From NCBI RefSeq assembly GCF_017875395.1, contig NZ_JAGGMO010000008.1:1-64000 (forward strand): a stretch of DNA of 64,000 bases, given 5' to 3'. This document shows, in pieces, positions 9,445-17,582 of the stretch. Source of the DNA: Methanococcus voltae. GTDB lineage: Archaea > AGJL01 > Methanococci > Methanococcales > Methanococcaceae. Within the stretch, counting starts at the first letter, position 1, and the number at the start of each line of letters is the position of its first letter. The notes beneath the pieces are model-generated. The model was not told the DNA's origin and did not search any database. It saw only the letters and a program-made list of their open reading frames with translations. The translations under genes were made by a program, and so were the position numbers.

Positions 9445-9598
9445 AGTAAATCACCTTTTTGTGCTACATTGCTTTTAGTTTTGGAAGTCCCCTTAACTTC
9501 CCTAATTATACCTTGTCCTGGCGTATAGATTAAGCCCAGTATACTCATTAAGCTTAATAGACTTAGTAAACTTATTAGGCTTAATATTTTTATATGAT
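9445..9598 (-). ncRNA. Candidate structured leader RNA
   Basis: Read on the minus strand, a TATA-like atataaaaatatt at about 9586-9598 is followed by some 120 bases before the small ORF. Bases 9481-9540 hold 26 G/C of 60, against well under 20% in neighbouring spacers. Two stems can be drawn: GGAAGT/ACTTCC (9483-9501), and TATA plus CTGG paired with CCAG plus TATA (9507-9543). In AT-rich methanogens, GC-rich intergenic islands often mark functional RNA. Riboswitch, leader or unrelated RNA cannot be told apart; no known class recognised. Confidence 0.35.
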
Positions 9599-9653
9599 AA
9601 AAAACAAATCAGTATAATAAAAAAATAAAAAAATAAAAAATCAAGGGATTATT

Positions 9654-10751
9654 GTGAACGATAAAACGTCTAATTATACAATAAGGGAAAAAACTAATGA
9701 TTTACAAAAAAATATGGAAAATATGAAGAATAAAGGTTCTAGGGTACATATTGCGGTTTTAGGTTATGAATTAGATAGAATAACCGAAGTTCCAATTGAA
9801 ATACGTACAGATAAGGTATATATAATCACACGTAATGAAGATAAAGAAAGCCCGGAAGCAGTTAAATTTTTGAATGAATGTATAAATAGATTGGAAGATA
9901 ATAAAATTAAGACATTTATTAGGCGAAACGAACCCTTAAATCTTGAAAATATAATTGTTGAAATGAAAAAGATTATTAAATTTGAAAAAATGAACGAAGT
10001 ACGTGAAATTTATATAAATGTTTCATCCGGCAGTAGTGTAGGGGCAATTGCTGGAACAATATGCGCTATGCTTTTTTCCGATGAAAATACGAAAATTACC
10101 CCATATTATGTTATACCTAATGAACATTATGAAAATTTAAGTGACGAAGAAAAATTAAAAAAGCAAGAAAATTATCGGAAATTGGGCTACGATGGAATTA
10201 TGCCACGTTCTTTTGGCGTTTATGGAATAGAGTATGTCACTCCTTTTAATATAAGTCTTCCCGATGAAAAATTAATGATATTTGCAAAGAGAATTTATGA
10301 AATGGAAAGAGAAAGCGAATACGGAGTTTCAATGAAAAAGATTGCAAAGTTAGTAATTGAAACAAAAGAATCTCAAAATCTTATAAAATTAATAACTGAG
10401 CCCGAGAATAAAGAAGAAGAGGAATATAATAAAAAATTAATGGAAGATCTGTTAAAAAAATATAAAAAATTGGATTATGGGGAAAATGAGATATTAACTA
10501 TGATTGAAGAAAATTACACCATACTAAAATGGAGAAAAATGAGGATGGGTATTGAAAAAGGCGACGAAGAAAATATAAAAAGATTGCAAAGAGAAAAACC
10601 AGAACCTGTGGATTATGTTTGGCTTAAACAAAATGTAATCTCTAAATTACAAAAATGGGAAATGATTGAAATACCTGAAGATAGAATTGGAGGCTATAAA
10701 AGAGTTAAATTAACAAAAAAAGGAGAAGATTTAGTTAAATATTTATATTAA
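9654..10751 (+). CDS. CARF-domain transcriptional regulator (HFX_2341/DUF6293-like)
   Basis: GTG start at 9654 with agggatt upstream. The N-terminal ~200 residues look like the CARF-type Rossmann fold of the HFX_2341 (DUF6293) family: RVHIAVLGYELDRITEVPI opens the domain, and a Ser/Gly loop NVSSGSSVGAIAG lies at residues ~121-133, where CARF proteins bind cyclic oligonucleotides or other nucleotides. The C-terminal ~70 residues form a winged helix (WLKQNVISKLQKWEMIEI then GGYKRVKLTKKGEDLV). The likely role is a ligand-controlled DNA-binding regulator. No CRISPR array or cas gene is in the window; the next genes are a type I modification system. Family call is from motif recognition; target genes unknown. 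Confidence 0.7.
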   Translation: MNDKTSNYTIREKTNDLQKNMENMKNKGSRVHIAVLGYELDRITEVPIEIRTDKVYIITRNEDKESPEAVKFLNECINRLEDNKIKTFIRRNEPLNLENIIVEMKKIIKFEKMNEVREIYINVSSGSSVGAIAGTICAMLFSDENTKITPYYVIPNEHYENLSDEEKLKKQENYRKLGYDGIMPRSFGVYGIEYVTPFNISLPDEKLMIFAKRIYEMERESEYGVSMKKIAKLVIETKESQNLIKLITEPENKEEEEYNKKLMEDLLKKYKKLDYGENEILTMIEENYTILKWRKMRMGIEKGDEENIKRLQREKPEPVDYVWLKQNVISKLQKWEMIEIPEDRIGGYKRVKLTKKGEDLVKYLY

Positions 10752-11050
10752 CTTATCACTGTTGTTATAATTTATAAATACTTTGTAATAAATTATAAAT
10801 AATTTGAAATAACATGTTTTTTAAATATTTTCTTTTTATTTGTTAATATATGTAATTTTATTTTTTCTTTTTACATTTCTATTATTATTCCATTAATATT
10901 CTATTACTATTCTATTACTATTCTATTATTATTCCATTAATTATTTTAAAAATTTATTGGGAAAATACTTTTTCAACACATATATTAATAACAAACATCT
11001 AAACAAGATAATATAATAAAGTAATTAACGATAATTTTTTTAGTGATACT
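10752..11050. other. Intergenic region before hsdS
   Basis: No gene. Contains short direct repeats of the form attctattactattc / attctattattattcc at about 10876-10940, T-rich runs that could end the CARF transcript, and the upstream region of hsdS. No operator identified. Confidence 0.4.
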
Positions 11051-12193
11051 ATGGTTACCATATTTGAAAATTTACCTGAAGACTGGGAAATTAAGAAATT
11101 AGGTGAAATTGCAAAAATCCGAACTGGAAAATTGGATGTAAATGCTGAAAAACCCGACGGTAAGTATCCTTTTTTCACTTGCTCCAAGGAGATTCACAAA
11201 ATCAATGAATGGAGATACGATTGTGAATGTGTATTGGTTGCAGGAAATGCAGATTTGAATGTAAAGTACTATAAAGGTAAATTTAACGCATATCAAAGAA
11301 CCTATATCCTAGAAGTTTTAGATAAACGAATAATAAAAACCAAATATCTATATTATTTTTTGAGTGTATATGTTGATATATTACGAAAAAAAAGCAATGG
11401 GGGGGTTATAAAATACATAAAGTTATCTGATTTGGCGGATATATGTTTACCAATTCCTCCATTAAATATACAACACGAAATCGTTAAAATTTTAGAAAAT
11501 ATAGAAAATGGGATAAATTTAAGGGAAAAAGCAATTTTGGAAACTGAAAATTTAATAAAATCTGTGTTTTTAGATACTTTTGATGACCTCTGGCACAATC
11601 CAAAAGGTTGGGATGTTACGGAAATAAAAAAAGTATGTTTAAAAATACCAAATATAGTCCCAAACGAGTCTTTAGCTGACGAATATATTAATTACATTGA
11701 TATATCGGCAATAGATAACACGTCTAAAAAAATAGTAAATGTTAAAAAAATTAAGGGGAAAGAAGCCCCCATCAGAGCAAGACAAATTTTAATGAAAGAT
11801 GATATTTTAGTAGCCATAGTTCGACCTAATTTAAATTCTGTAGCATTAGTATCTAATGAATATGATAACTTGATTGCTTCTACAGGATTTTGTGTTTTAC
11901 GCCCTAAAAAAAATATGATTAATGAAAAATATTTATTTGAAATTTCAAAATCAGATTATTTCATATGTAATTTAGTTTCGAAATGCAAAGGTGCAAATTA
12001 CCCTGCAGTTAACAAACCGGATGTATTGAATTTGGAAATTCCAATACCGCCAATAGATTTACAAAATAAATTTGCTGAAATCGTTCAAAAATTAGAAGAA
12101 ATTAAAGAAAAACAAATTAAATCAAAGGAAGAAATGGAAGAATTATTTAATTGTTGTTTATATACTACTATTATTGGTAATTTAATCAAATAA
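11051..12193 (+). CDS. hsdS: Type I restriction-modification specificity subunit HsdS
   Basis: 380 aa with the usual two-fold layout: target recognition domain 1 (from LPEDWEIKKLGEIAKIRTG), a conserved helical spacer (LADICLPIPPLNIQHEIVKILENIENGI split over residues ~125-160), target recognition domain 2 (from NPKGWDVTEIKKVCLKI), and a second spacer helix (IPIPPIDLQNKFAEIVQKLE). HsdS sets the DNA sequence recognised by the HsdM methylase. The length is typical. It lies 50 bp upstream of hsdM in the same direction, so the two are probably co-transcribed, in the less usual S-then-M order. A GTGAT-like element precedes the ATG. Confidence 0.9.
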   Translation: MVTIFENLPEDWEIKKLGEIAKIRTGKLDVNAEKPDGKYPFFTCSKEIHKINEWRYDCECVLVAGNADLNVKYYKGKFNAYQRTYILEVLDKRIIKTKYLYYFLSVYVDILRKKSNGGVIKYIKLSDLADICLPIPPLNIQHEIVKILENIENGINLREKAILETENLIKSVFLDTFDDLWHNPKGWDVTEIKKVCLKIPNIVPNESLADEYINYIDISAIDNTSKKIVNVKKIKGKEAPIRARQILMKDDILVAIVRPNLNSVALVSNEYDNLIASTGFCVLRPKKNMINEKYLFEISKSDYFICNLVSKCKGANYPAVNKPDVLNLEIPIPPIDLQNKFAEIVQKLEEIKEKQIKSKEEMEELFNCCLYTTIIGNLIK

Positions 12194-12243
12194 TACATAT
12201 TAAATTTTTATGTACTTTTAAAGATTAATTAAAAGGTATTATC

Positions 12244-13746
12244 ATGTTAAAAAAGGAATTAAAATCAGAAATAAGCAAATTATGGGACAAATTTTGGAGT
12301 AATGGAATTTCAAACCCCTTAACGGCAATAGAACAAATGTCATACTTATTATTTCTAAAAAGAATGGAAGTAGAGGATACCAAAAAACAAAATGCTACGA
12401 AATATAACTCTGAATTAAACTATGTTTCAGTATTTAACGGCTATGAAAATTGTAAATGGTCAAAATGGTCAAAAATGGAAGGCAAAGAAATGTGTAAATA
12501 TATTGATAATGTCGTATTTCCATTTTTAAAAGAATTGGGAACTTCTGATTCATTATATGGAATTTATATGAAAGATGCAACCTTTGCAATACCTAATGCT
12601 TCTTTATTGCTCGAAGCTGTCAACGTAGTTGATAACCTATACTTGGATAACTTAAACTATGACGTTAATGGAGATATATACGAATATTTGCTTTCAGAAT
12701 TAAAAACTGCGGGTAAAAATGGTCAGTTTATGACTCCGCGACACATTATTAAACTTATGATGGAAATGGTAGACCCCCAAGTCGGAGAAACTATTTACGA
12801 CCCTGCATGTGGTACTGCTGGTTTTTTAGTTTCTGCACATGAATATATTTTGGAAAAAAACAGTTCGAAAGATGGGGTAATATACGATGAAGAAGGTTAT
12901 CCTTTTGACTATGCAGGTGACAAACTGAACGATAATGATTGTAAAACACTAAAAACAAAAATGATTTATGGTTCAGAATTTGACCAAACTATGGTTAGAA
13001 TTGCGTTAATGAACTTAATGATGCACGGTATTGAATCACCTCACATATTTAGAAAAAATAGCCTGGTTGATTGTGAAGAAAACAAAAACCAATATAATGT
13101 AATATTAGCAAATCCTCCGTTTAAAGGCACGTTGAATAAAAAAGAGCTATCAAGTAGCTTTACAATTAATACAACAAAAACAGAACTTTTATTCCTTGAA
13201 TTAATATATAATTTATTAAAAGGTGGAGGACGATGTGCGATTATTGTACCTGATGGTGTGCTATTTGGAAGTAGTAAAGCACATAAAAAGATTAGGGAAA
13301 AGTTATTGAATGAGTGTAGGCTTGACGCAGTTATTTCAATGCCCCCTGGAGTTTTTAGACCATATACGGGTGTTTCAACCGCCATATTATACTTTATAAA
13401 AGGAGAACCAACAAAAAAAGTATGGTTCTATAACATGACTAATGATGGATACACATTGGATGATAAAAGAAATATAATTGATGGAAAAGGGGATATTCCA
13501 GATATTATAAAAAGTTTTAAAGAAAGATACGATCAGGACGAAAACAACCGTAAGGGCAAAAATTTCTTCGTAACGTTTGAAGAAATTAAAAAAAATAATT
13601 ATGATTTAAGTATTTTAAAATATACGGAAATTGAATATAAAATTCCTGATTACGATAAACCTGAGATTATAATTAAAAGAATTAATGATTTAGAAGATGA
13701 AATTAAGAAAAGTTTTGAAGAATTAGATGTGCTAATGAAAAAATAA
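12244..13746 (+). CDS. hsdM: Type I DNA adenine methyltransferase HsdM
   Basis: 500 aa. An N-terminal helical HsdM domain (residues ~5-135) is followed by the class I methylase core. The SAM-binding motif DPACGTAGF is near residue 186, and the N6-adenine catalytic motif NPPF is near residue 290 (ILANPPFKG). FMTPRHIIKLM before motif I is characteristic of HsdM. Together with HsdS it methylates adenine at a bipartite site. No hsdR endonuclease gene lies on either side: upstream is the CARF regulator and downstream is a surface-protein gene. It may therefore act as a methylation-only system, or depend on an HsdR elsewhere. Confidence 0.93.
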   Translation: MLKKELKSEISKLWDKFWSNGISNPLTAIEQMSYLLFLKRMEVEDTKKQNATKYNSELNYVSVFNGYENCKWSKWSKMEGKEMCKYIDNVVFPFLKELGTSDSLYGIYMKDATFAIPNASLLLEAVNVVDNLYLDNLNYDVNGDIYEYLLSELKTAGKNGQFMTPRHIIKLMMEMVDPQVGETIYDPACGTAGFLVSAHEYILEKNSSKDGVIYDEEGYPFDYAGDKLNDNDCKTLKTKMIYGSEFDQTMVRIALMNLMMHGIESPHIFRKNSLVDCEENKNQYNVILANPPFKGTLNKKELSSSFTINTTKTELLFLELIYNLLKGGGRCAIIVPDGVLFGSSKAHKKIREKLLNECRLDAVISMPPGVFRPYTGVSTAILYFIKGEPTKKVWFYNMTNDGYTLDDKRNIIDGKGDIPDIIKSFKERYDQDENNRKGKNFFVTFEEIKKNNYDLSILKYTEIEYKIPDYDKPEIIIKRINDLEDEIKKSFEELDVLMKK

Positions 13747-13785
13747 AAAAAAGTAAGAAACTTTTGAAAAAAGTTTCATCAAAAC

Positions 13786-13887
13786 TTATTCTATAACTTT
13801 AAACCCATCAGCAGTCCACTCAACGATAATAGGTTCAGTAGGTAACTCTGTAAGAGTTTCAAAGGAAACTTTTAAAAAAAGTTTCAT
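13786..13887 (-). other. Orphan C-terminal tail cassette C (33-codon mini-ORF)
   Basis: Third 102-bp cassette, nine bases behind the stop of surface gene 4. It starts with ATG (MKLFLKVS), joins the family ending at the same Phe codon (FETLTELPTEP), and ends with a third variant, TADGFKVIE. It is flanked on both sides by the hairpin with GAAACTTTT and AAAAGTTTC-type arms (13757-13780 and 13864-13887). No full-length gene in the window uses the TADGFKVIE ending. Confidence 0.8.
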
Positions 13888-13896
13888 CAAAAGGGG

Positions 13897-16800
13897 TTAT
13901 TCAACCACTCTAAATCCTCCATCAACCCATTCTACAACAATAGGTTCAGTAGGTAACTCTGTAAGAGTTTCAAAGTATTTTAAAGCAGCTTCAGTTCCCA
14001 ATCTATCAGAACCAGCTATATAGATTAACTTATAACTTTGAACTATAGTTGAAGAACCTGAAGGAATACTTATAACTTGTATAATTCCCCTATTTTCTCC
14101 AGGATTATCATTAGTTACCGGGATAGAGAATCTATCGTTGTAAACGTTAGCTATTCTGTTAGCTATTGGTCCACCTACGATAATTGTATCTCCATCTATT
14201 TCAGTATCGTCTGAATGTATATTTTCTTTTAATTCTTTTGCTAACTGTTTATCGAAGCTACTTCCGTAAACTACGTTTGAATTTGAAACTGTCCTTCTTA
14301 ATGAGCTTGATTCTATGCTTGGTGAAGCATCTAATTTTTTATTGTTATTATTTCTGTTGTATGTTGGTTGTGGCTCAGGTTGTGGCTCAGGCGTTGGTTC
14401 TACTTTTTTGCCAGAAATTGGTAAGTAATCTATGTTATCTAATGAAATATTAAATATTTCATCACAGAAACCGTCGTTATCATTATCCGGAGTTATTTCA
14501 GAGAAACCTGTTCCGTTTGGAGTTGCCCAGTAATTACCGCCACCGTTCTCTTTTGTAGTATTCCAGTAATTTAAGTTAGAATTCTCAACATATACGTTAT
14601 TACTGTTGTTAAATTTATTGAGATATATTGCGTTATTATTTGAATTTTCTAAATAAATACCAGTCTCATTATTTGAATTTACAATATTGTTTATAATGGG
14701 ATTATTAACAGAATCTTCTAAATAAATACCCCAATTATTTGAATTTGCAGTATTATTTATAAGAGGAGTATTATCACAATTATCTAAATAAATACTATAA
14801 TCATTTGAATTTGCAGTATTATTTATAAGGGAGTTATTAACAGAATCTTCTAAATAAATACCCCAATTATTTGAATTTGCAGTAGAATTTATAATGGGGT
14901 TATTATTGGAATAGTATAGGTAAATACCACAATCGTTTGAATTTGCAGTATTATTTATAAGGGAGTTATCATTAGAATTTCGTAAATAAATACTCCAATA
15001 GTTTGAATTTGCAGTATTATTTATAAGGGAGTTATCATTAGAATTTCGTAAATAAATACTCCAATAGTTTAAATTTGCAGTATTATTTATAAGGGAGTTA
15101 TCATTAGAATTTCGTAAATAAATACTCCAATAGTTTGAATTTGCAGTATTATTTATAATGGAGTTATTATTGGAAACATATACGTAAATGCCATACTCAG
15201 TGTTTAAATTTGCAGTAGTATTTATAATGGAGTTATTATTGGAAACATATACGTAAATACCATAACATTCGTTCGAACTTGCATTATTAGTTATAACGGA
15301 GTTATTATTAGAATTAGTTAAATAAATACCATTATTATTGTTTGAATTTGCAGTATTATTTATAATGGAGTTATTATTAGAATTACTTAGAGAAATACCA
15401 TTATTAATGTTTAAACTTGCGGTATTATTTATAATGGAGTTATTATTGGAATAGAATAAGGAAATACCATAATCGTTTGAACTTATATCATTATTTTTTA
15501 CTGAACAATTTGAGCTATATGTCATAAATAGTCCATTACATACATTGGATAAATTCAAATTTTCAACAATCATATTTGAACAGTTTGCGAGTATTACCTG
15601 TCCAGCATCTTCTGGAACTTTTCCTGTATTGTTATTTTTATAGTAGTAAATTGGTTTACCATTTGCTGTGTTATTTAGTATCGTATGGCTATTATATTGT
15701 AATAAAGAACTTCCGGAAATACGAATACCCTTCGTCAATGAATTTTCAATAACGGTATTATTTTGTGAATTTTCCAATTTTATACAATAAATACTTGAAT
15801 TTGCAGTATTATTTATAAGAGAGTTATTATTAGAATTATCTAAAAAAATACCATACTTGTTTGAATTTACAGTATTATTTATAAAGGAGTTATCATTGGA
15901 ATAGTATAGGTAAATATCATACTTGTTTGAATTTACAGTAGTATTTATAATGGAGTTATCATTGGAATTTCGTAAATAAATACCACAATTGCTTGAATTT
16001 GCATTATTATTTATAATGGAGTTATTAACAGAATTAGTTAAATAAATACCATTAATGTTTGAATTTGCATTATTAGTTATAACGGAGTTATTATTGGAAT
16101 AGTCTACATAAATACCACTATTAATGTTTGAATTTGCAGTATTATTTATAATGGAGTTATTATCAGAATTTTTTACATAAATACCATTATCACTGTTTGA
16201 ACTTGCATTATTAGTTATAATGGAGTTATTAACAGAATTAAGTAAATAAATACCATTCTTTGTATTTGAATTTGCAGTATTATTTATAATGGAGTTATTA
16301 TCAGAATTACTTATAGAAATACCATTATTAATGTTTAAACTTGCGGTATTATTTATAATGGAGTTATTATTGGAATAGTCTACATAAATACCACTATTAC
16401 TGTTTGAACTTGCATTATTAGTTATAACGGAGTTATTAACAGAATTACTTAGAGAAATACCAAAATTGTTTGAATTTGCATTATTATTTATAACGGAGTT
16501 ATTAACAGAATTACTTAGAGAAATACCAAAATTGTTTGAATTTGCAGTATTATTTATAATGGAGTTATTATTGGAATAGTCTACATAAATACCATTTTCC
16601 CTGTTTGAAATTACAGTATTATTTATAATGGAGTTATTATCGGAATAGTATACGAAAATACCATAATCGTTTAAACTTGCATTATTAGTTATAACGGAGT
16701 TATTATTAGAATTAGCTAAATAAATACCATTATTATTGTTTGAATTTGCAGTATTATTTATAATGGAGTTATTATTGGAGTTATATACGAAAATACCGAA

Positions 16801-17430
16801 ATTGTTTGAACCTGCATTATTATTTATAAAGGAATTATTATTAGAATTATCTAAAAAAATACCAAAATCGTTTGAAATTACAGTATTATTTATAATGGAG
16901 TTATTATCGGAATAGTATAGGTAAATACCCTTATTAGTGTTTGAACTTGCATTATTAGTTATAAAGGAGTTATTATTAGAATTAACTAACCAAATACCAT
17001 TATTACGGTTTGAATTTACAGTAGTATTTATAAAGGAGTTATTATTAGACTTTCGTAAATAGATACCATCACTGTTTGAAATTACAGTAGTATTTATAAA
17101 GGAGATATCCTTAGAATTATCTATAAAAATACCACACGTGAATTTCGTTATGTTAACGTCCTTTATTGTAATATTATTTACACCATCTGCATATATCGCT
17201 TTCCCCATATAATTACCGGATATAGTAAATCCTTTACCATCAAGTATTACATTATCACAATTAATAGTTATAGCACTATCTGAAACTGTTATATCATTAG
17301 CTAAATAATACTTTCCCGGCGTATCTATCGTATCGGGTCCAGATATCGGCGTATCTGCATATGTCGTATTGATTGCTAACATTGTCACCATTAGTAACAT
17401 AAAAAATGCTATTTTATAATATTTATTCAT
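13897..17430 (-). CDS. Secreted NosD-like beta-helix surface protein 4
   Basis: 1177 aa, ATG at 17430 with GGAGG nearby. A signal peptide (IAFFMLLMVTMLAINTTYA) leads into two long beta-helix blocks separated by the NosD-type hinge near residues 570-630 (NGKPIYYYKNNNTGKV, AGQVILANCSNMIVENLNLS). More than 30 rungs repeat NNNSIINNTANSN with little variation at protein and DNA level, including a 66-bp unit present three times in a row. Then come GGNYW, DNDNDGFCDE, a PEPQP linker and the S-layer-like domain from about residue 1036. The tail ends DGGFRVVE. Nearly every rung offers two N-glycosylation sequons. Cell-surface role inferred; ligand unknown. Confidence 0.85.
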   Translation of the reverse strand: MNKYYKIAFFMLLMVTMLAINTTYADTPISGPDTIDTPGKYYLANDITVSDSAITINCDNVILDGKGFTISGNYMGKAIYADGVNNITIKDVNITKFTCGIFIDNSKDISFINTTVISNSDGIYLRKSNNNSFINTTVNSNRNNGIWLVNSNNNSFITNNASSNTNKGIYLYYSDNNSIINNTVISNDFGIFLDNSNNNSFINNNAGSNNFGIFVYNSNNNSIINNTANSNNNNGIYLANSNNNSVITNNASLNDYGIFVYYSDNNSIINNTVISNRENGIYVDYSNNNSIINNTANSNNFGISLSNSVNNSVINNNANSNNFGISLSNSVNNSVITNNASSNSNSGIYVDYSNNNSIINNTASLNINNGISISNSDNNSIINNTANSNTKNGIYLLNSVNNSIITNNASSNSDNGIYVKNSDNNSIINNTANSNINSGIYVDYSNNNSVITNNANSNINGIYLTNSVNNSIINNNANSSNCGIYLRNSNDNSIINTTVNSNKYDIYLYYSNDNSFINNTVNSNKYGIFLDNSNNNSLINNTANSSIYCIKLENSQNNTVIENSLTKGIRISGSSLLQYNSHTILNNTANGKPIYYYKNNNTGKVPEDAGQVILANCSNMIVENLNLSNVCNGLFMTYSSNCSVKNNDISSNDYGISLFYSNNNSIINNTASLNINNGISLSNSNNNSIINNTANSNNNNGIYLTNSNNNSVITNNASSNECYGIYVYVSNNNSIINTTANLNTEYGIYVYVSNNNSIINNTANSNYWSIYLRNSNDNSLINNTANLNYWSIYLRNSNDNSLINNTANSNYWSIYLRNSNDNSLINNTANSNDCGIYLYYSNNNPIINSTANSNNWGIYLEDSVNNSLINNTANSNDYSIYLDNCDNTPLINNTANSNNWGIYLEDSVNNPIINNIVNSNNETGIYLENSNNNAIYLNKFNNSNNVYVENSNLNYWNTTKENGGGNYWATPNGTGFSEITPDNDNDGFCDEIFNISLDNIDYLPISGKKVEPTPEPQPEPQPTYNRNNNNKKLDASPSIESSSLRRTVSNSNVVYGSSFDKQLAKELKENIHSDDTEIDGDTIIVGGPIANRIANVYNDRFSIPVTNDNPGENRGIIQVISIPSGSSTIVQSYKLIYIAGSDRLGTEAALKYFETLTELPTEPIVVEWVDGGFRVVE
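14936..15133 (-). repeat. Three perfect-length 66-bp tandem repeats in surface gene 4
   Basis: Three consecutive copies of a 66-bp unit encode WSIYLRNSNDNSLINNTAN rungs, almost without base differences. Since 66 is a multiple of three and equals one 22-residue beta-helix rung, slippage or unequal crossover would lengthen or shorten the helix without breaking the frame. Confidence 0.85.
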
Positions 17431-17582
17431 ATTATGCCTCCATAAATCTTATGAAATTAGTTATTTAATTAATTGAATATATAATTATTGATTTAAATCT
17501 AGACATAAATAAACTAACTAAATAGTATAAAAAAATAGAATATATATAAAAACTAAAAAAAAGTAGAAAATAAAATTAAAAA

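Larger units (their letters stand above)
8303..14643. repeat. ~825-bp inverted repeat flanking CARF-hsdSM module
   Basis: Bases 8303-9127 (plus) and 13813-14643 (minus) carry nearly the same sequence in opposite orientation. It covers the last beta-helix rung, the GGNYW block, the linker, the S-layer-like domain, the stop codon, the intergenic hairpin and the first part of the orphan tail. The right arm is 6 bp longer because of an extra Gln-Pro pair in the linker; the main other difference is DLDKDG versus DNDNDG. Similarity stops within the tail, where cassettes B and C diverge (TSSG versus TADG). Coordinates given span both arms and the 4.7 kb between them. Confidence 0.8.

Noticed and set aside
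9483-9501. GGAA...TTCC pair as an NrpR operator
   Set aside because: The spacing is 11 bases instead of 6; better explained as a hairpin stem.
8493-14453. Pair of conserved antisense ORFs (MYLHLFQYRL...) inside surface genes 3 and 4
   Set aside because: They are the same antisense shadow of the duplicated C-terminal domain; conservation comes from the coding strand.
13897-17430. Regular ~66-75-bp repeats resembling a CRISPR or satellite array
   Set aside because: The units are in-frame beta-helix rungs without spacers of unrelated sequence; no cas genes.
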